Part shown: positions 55,349 through 62,918 of the stretch, piece after piece
Position numbering within the stretch: the first letter of the stretch is position 1
Layout of the letters: the number at the start of each line of letters is the position of its first letter
Assembly (NCBI GenBank): GCA_001464035.1
Contig: LNEC01000014.1
Coordinates: forward strand, 186,001 to 250,000
Reading direction: 5' to 3'
Origin: Bradyrhizobiaceae bacterium Ga0074131
Lineage (GTDB): Bacteria; Pseudomonadota; Alphaproteobacteria; Rhizobiales; Xanthobacteraceae
Length of the DNA: 64,000 bases
Position numbers and translations under genes: made by a program
Notes under the pieces: model-generated
Told to the model about the DNA's origin: nothing
What the model saw: the letters and a program-made list of their open reading frames with translations, nothing else
Database searches by the model: none

Positions 55349-56952
55349 CTGACCCCTCGGCCAACACCGGCCGGAAGTGGCGGCCGAGCCTGAGCCTTGT
55401 GGTCTTTCTCGTTCTCACCAGCGTGCTCGTGCTGCCGTTGTTCAGCATCTATTTCCTCAAGGTCTATCAGAACCAATTGATCCAGCAGGCCGAAGCCGAG
55501 TTAATTGCGCAAAGTGCAGCACTCGCTGCAACCTTTCGCCGCGAAATCGAGACCGGAATCCCGCAAGGCGTCCCGCTCGGAGCAAAGGTCCCACCTGCTG
55601 CGCCGAATCCATCCGCTGAACCGTATCAGCCGATCTGGCCGCAGCTCGAACTCGTCAGCGAGCGCGTACTGCCGCCGCGATCCGCGGCCCTCATACCCTC
55701 CGCTGCGGCCGATCCTGCCTTCGCAGCACTCGGCGCCCGCATGGCGCCGGACCTGGTTGCCACCCAGAAGGTGACGTTGGCGGGATTCCGGCTGCTCGAC
55801 CCGAACGGCGTCGTGATCGCCGGCCGCGAGGAGATCGGGCTGTCGCTGGCGCATCTGGAAGAAGTGAGCGAAGCGCTGCAAGGCCGCTTCAAGGACGTGC
55901 TGCGCGTGCGCATCTCCAAGCACGACCAGCCATCGCTCTATTCGATGAGCCGGGGCACCGGGGTGCGCGTCTTCGTCGCAATGCCGGTGATCTTGCGCGA
56001 CCAGGTCGCCGGAGTGGTCTATGCTTCGCGCACGCCGAGCAACGTGTTCAAATATCTGTACGAGCAGCGCAGCCGGGTCATTCTCGCGATGCTTTTTATG
56101 ATCGTGCCGACGCTGCTGATCGGGTTCCTGTTCCACCGCACCATCACGGGCCCGATGCGCGAACTGGTGGAACGCACCAATCTGGTCGGCAAGGGCGACC
56201 GCGACGCGCTGCGTCCGCTGCGGCATCACGGCACCAGCGAATTCGCCCTGCTGTCCCAAAGCTTCCTGGACATGGCGCGGCGGCTGAATACGCGCTCCAG
56301 CTTTCTCTCCACCTTCGCCACCCATGTCTCGCACGAGTTGAAATCGCCGCTCACGTCCATCAAGGGCGCGGCGGAACTGTTGCGCGAGGACGTCGACGCG
56401 CCCGACATGGACGATGAGGACCGGCGCAAGTTTCTCGACAACATCATTGCCGACGCCGACCGGCTGGGAACGATCGCGGACCGCCTGCGCGATTTCGCCC
56501 GCGCGGAAAATCCGGTGGCGCTCGGTGCCGCGAAACCGTCGGTCGCGGTCGCAGGCCTCCGCGCGGCCTTCCCCTCGCTCGACATTCGCGCCGGCGGCGA
56601 CCTCGATACTCCGATGCGGATATCCGAAGACAACGCCCTGATCATTTTTTCCAATCTTGCCGACAATGCCGTCCATCACGGCAGTTCGACGCTGGATCTA
56701 TCCGCCGCGCGGCAGGGCAATTGGCTGAAGATCACCGTCAGCGATGACGGCGAAGGCGTCTCGCCCAACAATCGGCCGCAGATCTTCGACAGTTTCTTTA
56801 CCACACGGCGCGACAGGGGCGGAACCGGGATGGGACTTGCCATCGTGCGCGCCATGCTCGACGCCCATGGCGGCGCGATACGGCTGCTGGAATCCGATCA
56901 TGGCACCCATTTCGAACTGACGTTTCCCGTGACTGGCGCTGAAGCTTCCTGA
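55345..56952 (+). CDS. Sensor histidine kinase of the OmpR-type pair
   Basis: A 535-residue membrane kinase. Membrane helices around residues 15-40 (SLSLVVFLVLTSVLVLPLFS) and 245-265 (VILAMLFMIVPTLLIGFLFH) enclose a periplasmic sensor of about 200 residues. HAMP follows (RTITGPMRELVERTNLVGKG), then the phosphoacceptor H-box HVSHELKSPLTSIKGAAELL near residue 332, and the ATPase with NLADNAVHHGSS, DDGEGVSPNN and RRDRGGTGMGLAIVRAMLDA. It starts with TTG (55345) overlapping the regulator stop by four bases, so they are translated together. The signal is unknown. Confidence 0.92.
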   Translation: MTDPSANTGRKWRPSLSLVVFLVLTSVLVLPLFSIYFLKVYQNQLIQQAEAELIAQSAALAATFRREIETGIPQGVPLGAKVPPAAPNPSAEPYQPIWPQLELVSERVLPPRSAALIPSAAADPAFAALGARMAPDLVATQKVTLAGFRLLDPNGVVIAGREEIGLSLAHLEEVSEALQGRFKDVLRVRISKHDQPSLYSMSRGTGVRVFVAMPVILRDQVAGVVYASRTPSNVFKYLYEQRSRVILAMLFMIVPTLLIGFLFHRTITGPMRELVERTNLVGKGDRDALRPLRHHGTSEFALLSQSFLDMARRLNTRSSFLSTFATHVSHELKSPLTSIKGAAELLREDVDAPDMDDEDRRKFLDNIIADADRLGTIADRLRDFARAENPVALGAAKPSVAVAGLRAAFPSLDIRAGGDLDTPMRISEDNALIIFSNLADNAVHHGSSTLDLSAARQGNWLKITVSDDGEGVSPNNRPQIFDSFFTTRRDRGGTGMGLAIVRAMLDAHGGAIRLLESDHGTHFELTFPVTGAEAS

Positions 56953-56986
56953 TGCCCGGCGCGCCGATCGATCCAGCCGCCCGCCC

Positions 56987-58150
56987 TCACTCAGCCAGCT
57001 GAAAGTGCTCGAACCGGTGCAGCTCTTCCTCGATGCGCCGCTTCAATTCCTTGCGGGCACCCTTAGCGCCGGCTCCGACCCAGCTCCATTTCTGCACCAG
57101 CAATTTGCGAACCTTGCGGTCGGTCTTGAGATCGAGCGCAGCTACGATGTCGTCGCCGGCTAGCACCGGCAACGCGAAATAGCCGAACACCCGCTTGTCC
57201 TTCGGCACGTAAGCCTCGAAGCGGTGGCCGTAACCGAAGAACAGTTCGGTGCGCTTGCGCTGGATGATCAGGGGGTCGAAAGGGGAGAGGATGTGCACCC
57301 GATCGCCAGCGCCGTCGCCTGCAGACTCCAGGGTTTCCGGACGTGCCCAATGCTCCTGCTTGCCGGCGCCCTGCAGCGCCACCGGCATCAGCTCCCCGCG
57401 TCGGACTCGGGCCCCGATCAGCCGCCGGACGGCCGGCTTGCTCGGCGCGTCCAGATGGCAGATCGAATCCAGGCTGACGATCCCTTGAGCGCGCAGGGCG
57501 CGGTCGAGCAGATAGGCCGTGGCTTCGCTCACCGAGGCCGGCTTCGGCGGCTTGTCCCAGCCGAAATGCCGTGCCATCAAATCGTAGGTCTTCAGCATGC
57601 CGTTGCGCTCGGAGATCGTCAGCATCCCGGTGTAGAACAGAAGCTGCAATGCACGCTTGGAGGGCTTGCGGCTGGCCCACAGATGCTCCTTGTCGACCAG
57701 CACGTCGTCGTCGATGTCGCGGATGGTCAGCGCGCCGTCGCGCCGGATCAGCCGCAGCACCTTGCGCAAATCGGTTGGCTTCACCGACGTGAGCCATTTG
57801 TGGCCCTCGCGGCGGTGGCGCCGCATCGCGGGCAGGAAGAAGCGCAGATGCTTTGCCGGCACATAGGACAAGGCGTGGGTCCAGTATTCGAATACGCTCT
57901 TGTCGACGCTCTGGGCCTGCCGCAGATCGGCGCGGCGGTATTCGGGAATCCGGTTCCACAGAATATGGTGGTGGCAGCGCTCGATGACGTTGATCGTGTC
58001 GATTTGCACATAGCCGAGATGTTCGACCGCAGCCGCGGTCGCTTCAGCCCCCTTGCCGAACGGCACCGACGTGTCGAGCCGCTGGGCGCGCAGCCAGATC
58101 CGGCGGCCCTCGGTGGTGTTCAGCGGGTGGACGGGAACGGTTCGAGGCAT
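56987..58150 (-). CDS. YcaQ-like winged-helix DNA glycosylase family protein
   Basis: A 387-residue HTH_42 / YcaQ-family protein. The conserved region includes YVQIDTINVIERCHHHILWN near residues 47-66, with QID being the catalytic-loop QXD pattern of the interstrand crosslink-repair glycosylases (AlkX/YcaQ). Other conserved blocks: VFEYWTHALSYVPAKHLRFF and ILSPFDPLIIQRKRTELFFG. YcaQ removes crosslinked or bulky alkylated guanine. The C-terminus KWSWVGAGAKGARKELKRRI is also family-typical. It is convergent with the two-component kinase gene. Confidence 0.85.
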   Translation of the reverse strand: MPRTVPVHPLNTTEGRRIWLRAQRLDTSVPFGKGAEATAAAVEHLGYVQIDTINVIERCHHHILWNRIPEYRRADLRQAQSVDKSVFEYWTHALSYVPAKHLRFFLPAMRRHRREGHKWLTSVKPTDLRKVLRLIRRDGALTIRDIDDDVLVDKEHLWASRKPSKRALQLLFYTGMLTISERNGMLKTYDLMARHFGWDKPPKPASVSEATAYLLDRALRAQGIVSLDSICHLDAPSKPAVRRLIGARVRRGELMPVALQGAGKQEHWARPETLESAGDGAGDRVHILSPFDPLIIQRKRTELFFGYGHRFEAYVPKDKRVFGYFALPVLAGDDIVAALDLKTDRKVRKLLVQKWSWVGAGAKGARKELKRRIEEELHRFEHFQLAE

Positions 58151-58234
58151 CGCCCGGCAATGTAGCCGGATTCGCGCGCGACAAAAGCCGCACCGCCCGG
58201 TGGGCGGTGCGGCCAGGACGTCAGATCAGCGGCT

Positions 58235-58483
58235 TCACTTGGCCGCGCCCATTTTCTGAGCCTGCATGTAGGACTTGCAGGCGCCGCGCATGTTGCCCTT
58301 GCTCATCTCCATATTGGCCTTGCCCATCTCCTTGGCCATGGCCATCTTCCCCGGGGTATCGGGCATGCCCGACATCGCGGTCACGCTCTTGGCCATGTTC
58401 TCGCCGGTGCAGGCCATCATCTTCGCGGATGCAGGCGTCAAGGCCAGTGCAGAAAACATGGCGACAGTGATCAATATCTTCAT
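58235..58483 (-). CDS. Small secreted methionine-rich protein
   Basis: An 82-residue protein with a signal peptide (MKILITVAMFSALALTPASA). The mature ~62 residues carry thirteen methionines, with motifs MAKEMGKANMEMSKGNM, and two cysteines (KMMACTGEN, RGACKSYMQ). Methionine-rich exported proteins can bind copper or act as oxidant sinks, but that is only inference. It diverges from the gene at 58645, sharing a 161-base promoter region. Start at 58483 is the ATG of the signal peptide; the frame extends to 58642 without reason. Confidence 0.7.
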   Translation of the reverse strand: MKILITVAMFSALALTPASAKMMACTGENMAKSVTAMSGMPDTPGKMAMAKEMGKANMEMSKGNMRGACKSYMQAQKMGAAK

Positions 58484-58644
58484 TGGACCCTCACAAACAA
58501 TCATACCAGCGAATTGCTGGCTATCGAGATACGCGTCTTCTACCAAGACGTTTCCTGCAGACGCAATTTTTGTGTGCTGCGTTGCAAACGTGGAACGTAA
58601 CGCGCGTCGCGGATTTGTCCATGAACAGACCAAAGGAAGCAAGC

Positions 58645-58959
58645 ATGAAATTCACCCCTCTGATCTTGGCAACGGCTTTAGCGATTTCCGGCTCCGCCGC
58701 CTTTGCGCAGACAGGCGGCAACACCGGGGGCGGCAGTTCCGCCGCGGGCGGACCGGCCGCCAGCAAAACGACGACCGGCGACAACATGAACGGCAGCACC
58801 ACCGGCGGCGGCACTGCCATGAAGAACGGCGCGATCGGGACGACAACGGGAAGTGCGCCGCCTTCCCCGCGGGATGCCAGCAGTTCGGGCGCCAATACCG
58901 CGGGCGCAGTTGACAAGAAGGGCGACGCCGCCTCGCCCGGCGGCACCATGAAGAAGTAA
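58645..58959 (+). CDS. Small secreted glycine/threonine-rich protein
   Basis: A 104-residue protein with a signal peptide (MKFTPLILATALAISGSAAF AQ). The mature part is low-complexity: repeated GG, T and S, such as GGNTGGGSSAAGGPAAS and NGSTTGGGTAMKNGAIGTTT, ending KKGDAASPGGTMKK. It has no cysteines and is probably disordered. Such exported glycine-rich proteins of unknown function are frequent in bradyrhizobia. AAGGAAGC lies just before the ATG. A strong hairpin terminator follows 26 bases after the stop. Confidence 0.65.
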   Translation: MKFTPLILATALAISGSAAFAQTGGNTGGGSSAAGGPAASKTTTGDNMNGSTTGGGTAMKNGAIGTTTGSAPPSPRDASSSGANTAGAVDKKGDAASPGGTMKK

Positions 58960-58985
58960 ACTATGATATCATCATACAGGCCCGA

Positions 58986-59017
58986 CGCGCGTTCCCTCAA
59001 GGGAGCGCGCGTTCTTC
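58986..59017 (+). terminator. Rho-independent terminator after the glycine-rich gene
   Basis: CGCGCGTTCCC (58986-58996) pairs with GGGAGCGCGCG (59001-59011) over eleven bases with one G-T wobble; the loop is TCAA and TTCTT follows. It lies 26 bases after the stop codon of the small secreted protein gene on the + strand. Confidence 0.8.
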
Positions 59018-59094
59018 GTATCGGGTGCCAGACGTGCGACCGGGGGCTGGAGCCGGCCGACCGTTGTACCTTCCCGTTCCAGCGCGGTGTCCGA

Positions 59095-59394
59095 TCAACG
59101 GTTTGAGGGGGCCCTCACACTGCCCGTCGCGATCTCGGCTTCGCAGGACGCTTTGCCGCGCTCCGGCGCCTGACATCGGTAGACATTGCCGGTGAGGCGA
59201 TCGATCAGCCAGGCGCTTTCCTCCGTCGGTCCCTCCATCCCCACATAACGGGAACTCAGCGCTGTGATCAGGGTCGATAGAAGGATCGCCGCCGCGATCA
59301 TGGCGGCACCGATCAAGACCGGCATGGAATTTGTCGAGCCCGCCTGATCCGGCCGGCCAGCGCGATATCCTTGATACTCGTTTTGCCTTTTCAC
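59095..59394 (-). CDS. Small membrane-anchored hypothetical protein
   Basis: A 99-residue protein, read from a GTG at 59394 (VKRQNEYQGYRAGRPDQAGS). One membrane helix follows (SMPVLIGAAMIAAAILLSTL) and then a soluble tail with ESAWLIDRLTGNVYRCQAPE and a second cysteine in ASCEAE, a possible disulfide pair. The pattern 'WLIDRLTGNVYRC' looks conserved and periplasmic. The GTG start is preferred because upstream residues in the longer frame (to 59547) look non-coding; an ATG inside (MPVLIG) is an alternative. Function unknown. Confidence 0.6.
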   Translation of the reverse strand: MKRQNEYQGYRAGRPDQAGSTNSMPVLIGAAMIAAAILLSTLITALSSRYVGMEGPTEESAWLIDRLTGNVYRCQAPERGKASCEAEIATGSVRAPSNR

Positions 59395-59583
59395 TGACTG
59401 AAACACACGCCCCCTGGATCGCTCGCTAGCGTTTTTTCGCGAATGATTTTTGTAGATGCCTATCTGGCCGATTTGTTGTTCGCAGATCGGCGCCGCGGCG
59501 ACGGCATTGCGACCGGACATCGAGGCGGCCAACCCGCCGGCGGCCACTTCGACAGGAGCGCGGCAGCGCGCTGACCGAAGACC

Positions 59584-59976
59584 TCACACCAACTCAATGC
59601 GCGCGTGATGCCCCAGGGCGGTGACAAGACGTTTGTCACGGGTAAGCAGCGGAGCGTCGAGCATCTCCGCCAGAGCGACGTACATTGCGTCGTAAGCCGT
59701 GAGATTGTGCCGCAAATCCCAGACGCGGGGCAAAAGGAAATCGTGCGGATAGCGGTGCAACCGAAAGTCAGCGAGATCAGAGAGAGCCATGCGACCGCGC
59801 TCGGCATCAATCTCGCCGTTTGCGGCGTACCGGCGAATCACCTGCGCAACTTCGACGTCGAGCAAATGCGGCGCGTGCAAAGTCTGAGACGGCTCGAACA
59901 GCCGCTTCTCTACCGCTCGTGCGGCCGGCGTACGAAGAAGCGCTTCGAGAACAGCGGAAGCATCCACGACCATCAT
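59584..59976 (-). CDS. vapC: PIN-domain ribonuclease toxin VapC
   Basis: A 130-residue PIN-domain protein. The acidic active-site residues appear in order: MVVDASAVLEALL (first Asp near residue 5), DVEVAQVIRRYA (Glu near 42), TAYDAMYVALAE (Asp near 95) and LTRDKRLVTALG (Asp near 113). VapC toxins cut tRNA or rRNA. The start overlaps the antitoxin stop by four bases, so they are translationally coupled. The pair is a typical VapBC module. Confidence 0.92.
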   Translation of the reverse strand: MMVVDASAVLEALLRTPAARAVEKRLFEPSQTLHAPHLLDVEVAQVIRRYAANGEIDAERGRMALSDLADFRLHRYPHDFLLPRVWDLRHNLTAYDAMYVALAEMLDAPLLTRDKRLVTALGHHARIELV

Positions 59977-60203
59977 TGGCGATCGCGTTCAGCGCGAACC
60001 GCCTCTGCCGGATCCACCAAAGGGGTCATTCCCGAGCGTCTTTCAAGGCGGGCTCGCAGCTCATCGATTGTTGGCCGCTCGGCCACATGGCGAATCTCGC
60101 TGAGCAGATAGTCGGAGAGCGACATGCCCGCCAGCGCCGCACGCGACTTGAGCTGACGATGCAGCGCATCGGGCACATTACGAATTTGAATCATAACCGT
60201 CAT
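59973..60203 (-). CDS. vapB: VapB/FitA-like antitoxin
   Basis: A 76-residue antitoxin starting MTVMIQIRNVPDALHRQLKS, with a ribbon-helix-helix N-terminus (VPDALHRQLKSRAALAGMSL) of the FitA/Arc type and a C-terminal toxin-binding helix (RPTIDELRARLERRSGMTPL). It neutralises VapC and represses the operon through its RHH domain. Start ATG at 60203; an ATG at 60194 is an alternative. It is preceded by a promoter with nested palindromes. Confidence 0.92.
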   Translation of the reverse strand: MTVMIQIRNVPDALHRQLKSRAALAGMSLSDYLLSEIRHVAERPTIDELRARLERRSGMTPLVDPAEAVRAERDRQ

Positions 60204-60238
60204 GCGCAAAATATAATCACATGTGTAGCGCATGTCAA
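60201..60238 (-). promoter_or_regulatory. vapBC promoter with nested operator palindromes
   Basis: On the minus strand TTGACA (60238-60233) and TATATT (60215-60210) are separated by exactly 17 bases, an excellent sigma-70 promoter. The spacer contains the perfect palindrome CACATGTG (60218-60225). A further inverted pair, CATGCGC (60201-60207) and GCGCATG (60228-60234), encloses the -10 element. Such sites are typical operators of ribbon-helix-helix antitoxins, here VapB. The -10 element is seven bases from the start codon, so the transcript would have almost no leader. Confidence 0.75.
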
Positions 60239-60381
60239 TTTTGACCTGGCATTTGAGACCGATGGCGATATGGCAGCGCGACCGGAGCGTGATCTGGATC
60301 ACTTCAAGCGGGAAGCACGCCGAACGAGGTCGCCGGGCGCAGCGACGGACCGAAGAGCCCGGTTAATGGTCCGTCTGGCAA

Positions 60382-60397
60382 TGTGAGCCAGGTCACA
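60382..60397 (+). promoter_or_regulatory. CRP/FNR-type palindrome upstream of OmpA-family gene
   Basis: TGTGA-GCCAGG-TCACA at 60382-60397 is a perfect match to the TGTGA-N6-TCACA consensus of CRP-family regulators, with A and T continuing the symmetry on both sides (ATGTGA ... TCACAT). It ends 70 bases before the OmpA-family gene. No CRP-family gene lies in the window. Confidence 0.6.
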
Positions 60398-60467
60398 TCT
60401 ACGGCCGGTCGTCCGTTCTATCACTTAGCCATCAACCGCCATCCGGCGCACCGCGAGGAGTACGACA

Positions 60468-61109
60468 ATGAGCAGCTTTCACAGACTTTCCGGTTTAGCC
60501 GCGATCACGCTCGGTGCCGCGCTGTCGATGACGGCGGGCCTGGCCATCGCCGGCGACAAGGTTTCGGCGGATCAGATCCTGAATGCGCTGCAACCGAAGA
60601 AGCCGCTGACCCGCGGCCTGTCGGCAGGGCCTCAGGCCGACCCCGCCGTCGAGGCCAAGCAGATCCGTTTCGTGGACACGCTGCGCAACCGCAAGACGCG
60701 GTCGCTCTCGCTCGGCGAACGCGAGGAAATCGCCGAGATCGCGGCTACCAAGCCGAAGATCGATCTAGAGATCCAGTTCGATTACAATTCGGCCGACATC
60801 AGCAAGGCGTCGATGGCGGCGGCGCAGGAACTCGGCAAGGCGCTCTCGAATTCGGGCCTGAAGGGTTCAACGTTCGTCGTCGCCGGCCATACCGACGCGA
60901 TCGGCAGCGAGCCCTACAACCAGGACCTGTCGGAGCGCCGCGCCGACACGATCAAGCGCTTTCTTACCGAGAAGTACGGCATCAACGGCGCCGATCTCGT
61001 CACCGTCGGCTACGGCGAGAGCAAGCCGAAGAATGCGAACGCGCCGACGGACCCGATGAACCGCCGCGTTCAGGTCGTCAATATGGATACCAAGACCGCC
61101 GCGAAGTAG
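60468..61109 (+). CDS. OmpA-family peptidoglycan-associated protein
   Basis: A 213-residue protein with a signal peptide (LAAITLGAALSMTAGLAIAG) and a C-terminal OmpA domain. The conserved parts are IQFDYNSADISKASMAAAQE near residue 100 and the peptidoglycan-binding loop VVAGHTDAIGSEPYNQDLSE followed by RRA, near 138-160. It carries no N-terminal beta-barrel; residues ~30-95 are a linker region with conserved RKTRSLSLGEREEI. It likely anchors the outer envelope to peptidoglycan. A CRP-like site lies upstream and a bidirectional hairpin terminator follows. Confidence 0.9.
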   Translation: MSSFHRLSGLAAITLGAALSMTAGLAIAGDKVSADQILNALQPKKPLTRGLSAGPQADPAVEAKQIRFVDTLRNRKTRSLSLGEREEIAEIAATKPKIDLEIQFDYNSADISKASMAAAQELGKALSNSGLKGSTFVVAGHTDAIGSEPYNQDLSERRADTIKRFLTEKYGINGADLVTVGYGESKPKNANAPTDPMNRRVQVVNMDTKTAAK

Positions 61110-61123
61110 CGGCCAATAGGGTC

Positions 61124-61154
61124 GTTCCGCCCGCCGCTCCGCGGCAGGCGGAAC
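61124..61154. terminator. Convergent hairpin terminator
   Basis: GTTCCGCC-C-GCCGC pairs with GCGGC-A-GGCGGAAC around a TCC loop, giving a thirteen-pair stem with one mismatch. It lies between the convergent stops of the OmpA-family gene (61109) and the hybrid kinase (61164). There is no long T-run, so it may work as a bidirectional barrier or structure. Confidence 0.6.
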
Positions 61155-61163
61155 TCGCGCAAG

Positions 61164-62762
61164 CTAAGACCCGTCAAGAACGTCCCTGATCTTGGCTGCC
61201 AGCGTCACCTGGGTCAGCGGCTTCTGCAGCAGCGATACGCCGGCATCGAGCCGGCCCTGATGCACGATGGCATTGCGCGAATAGCCGGTCATGAACAGCA
61301 CCCGGAGGCTGGGTTGACGATTCCGCAGTTCATCGGCGAGCTGGCGGCCGTTCATGCCCGGCATCACGATATCGGTCAGCAGCAGGTCGATCTGGAACGG
61401 ATCGGAATCGACCAGCGCGAGCGCCGCGGCGCCGTCGGAAGCCTCGTGCACCCGGTATTTCAGGTCCTGCAGTGTTTCGACGAGATAGGACCGCACATCC
61501 GCTTCGTCCTCGACGACAAGGATGGTTTCGCTCCCGCGGCTGCCGACCACCGGCGCATCGCTCTCTCTCGCGACGTCAGCGACCACATGCGCGCGCGGCA
61601 GATAGATCTTGACCGTCGTGCCTTCGCCGAGCTCGCTGTAGATTTTGACGTGACCTCCGGATTGTTTGACGAAGCCGTAGACTTGGCTCAAGCCGAGGCC
61701 GGTGCCCTGGCCCGGCTGCTTGGTGGTAAAGAATGGGTCGAAGGCTCTCTGCTGGACCTCCCGCGACATGCCCTCGCCGGAGTCGCTGACGGCGATCTGA
61801 ACATATTGGCCGACCGGGATGTCGGCATTCTGCTGCGCGTAGCTTTCGTCAATGAAGGCGTTGCTGGTCTCGATGGTCAGCTTGCCCTTGTCGGCCATGG
61901 CGTCCTTGGCGTTGACCACGAGATTGAGAATGCTGGCCTCCATCTGGCCCGGGTCGATCTCGACCTGCCAGAGCCCTGCACCGCCTACGAATTCGAGCTC
62001 GATGTTCTCACCCAGCGTGCGTCTGAAAAAATCAGACATGCCGGCAAGCAACATATTGACGTTGGTCGGCTTCGGATCGAGCGGTTGCCGGCGCGCAAAG
62101 GCGAGCAGCCGTTGCGTCAGCATAGCCGCGCGCTGCGCGCCATTGGCGGCATTGCCGATCACCCGCCTCAGCCGTTCCTGCGTAGCGTCGCCCCAGGACT
62201 GCAGGCTGCGATCTGCGATTTCGAGATTACCGCTGATGATCGTCAGCAGGTTGTTGAAATCGTGCGCGACGCCGCCGGTCAGTTGCCCAATGGCCTCCAT
62301 CTTCTGCGACTGCCGCAGCATCTCCTCGGCCTCGCGCCGGTGCAGGCCTTCCTGGGCAAGAGCGGCTTCGGTCGCACGAAGCTGAGCAGGCGACGGGATC
62401 GCCAGAAATTTCGGCAAGAGCGGCCACAGGATCGCCGCGGTGAGCAGGGAGACCACGGCCGTCAGCGCCTTGACGATGCCCTCAATACCATAGATCGGCA
62501 GCCACAGCGTCACGATCGAGAGCACATGGGTGAAGCCGCAGGCCAGAATGAAGAGTGCGAACGCCCAGAAGATCCAGCCAAAGTCGACGTCAGGCCGCTT
62601 CGCGACGAAAATCGAGAGCGCAACCGGAATCGAGAAATACGCCACCGCAATGACGGCGTCGGAGGCGACGTGGAGCCATATCAGCTGTGGTTCCCAAAGC
62701 AGGCAAATTCCATGCGGAGCGAACATTGACGAGTCGAGCAGACGCTCAAGAAAGTTCAACAT
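61164..62762 (-). CDS. Hybrid histidine kinase with ETR1-like ethylene-receptor membrane domain
   Basis: A 532-residue hybrid kinase. The N-terminal ~115 residues form three to four membrane helices matching the plant ethylene receptor ETR1 domain: SDAVIAVAYFSIP followed by a charged loop and ACGFTHVLSIVTLW. The residues Asp35, Tyr42, Ile45, Pro46, Cys75 and His79 correspond to ETR1 D25, Y32, I35, P36, C65 and H69, each offset by ten. ETR1 uses Cys65 and His69 to bind copper for ethylene. A short coiled linker follows (no GAF, unlike ETR1), then the H-box GGVAHDFNNLLTIISGNLE near residue 170, ATPase motifs (NLVVNAKDAM, GQGTGLGLSQV) and a receiver with phosphoacceptor Asp in LLLTDIVMPGMNG. No partner gene is adjacent. 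Confidence 0.85.
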   Translation of the reverse strand: MLNFLERLLDSSMFAPHGICLLWEPQLIWLHVASDAVIAVAYFSIPVALSIFVAKRPDVDFGWIFWAFALFILACGFTHVLSIVTLWLPIYGIEGIVKALTAVVSLLTAAILWPLLPKFLAIPSPAQLRATEAALAQEGLHRREAEEMLRQSQKMEAIGQLTGGVAHDFNNLLTIISGNLEIADRSLQSWGDATQERLRRVIGNAANGAQRAAMLTQRLLAFARRQPLDPKPTNVNMLLAGMSDFFRRTLGENIELEFVGGAGLWQVEIDPGQMEASILNLVVNAKDAMADKGKLTIETSNAFIDESYAQQNADIPVGQYVQIAVSDSGEGMSREVQQRAFDPFFTTKQPGQGTGLGLSQVYGFVKQSGGHVKIYSELGEGTTVKIYLPRAHVVADVARESDAPVVGSRGSETILVVEDEADVRSYLVETLQDLKYRVHEASDGAAALALVDSDPFQIDLLLTDIVMPGMNGRQLADELRNRQPSLRVLFMTGYSRNAIVHQGRLDAGVSLLQKPLTQVTLAAKIRDVLDGS

Positions 62763-62918
62763 GCTGATCGTTCCGGATTCAAACGTGATGAAATTAATCG
62801 CCTGAAATCAAATTGACCAGCATCCCTGCCCCCGTCAACCCGGGAGGACGCGGGGTTGATCCAGCAAGAGTTCTCGGGACGCAGAAGGGTGATCCGGTAT
62901 CGGGCCTTCGCTGGCCTG

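Noticed and set aside
61260..62729. A 489-residue + strand frame opposite the hybrid kinase
   Set aside because: Shadow frame with low-complexity charged composition; the kinase is on the other strand.
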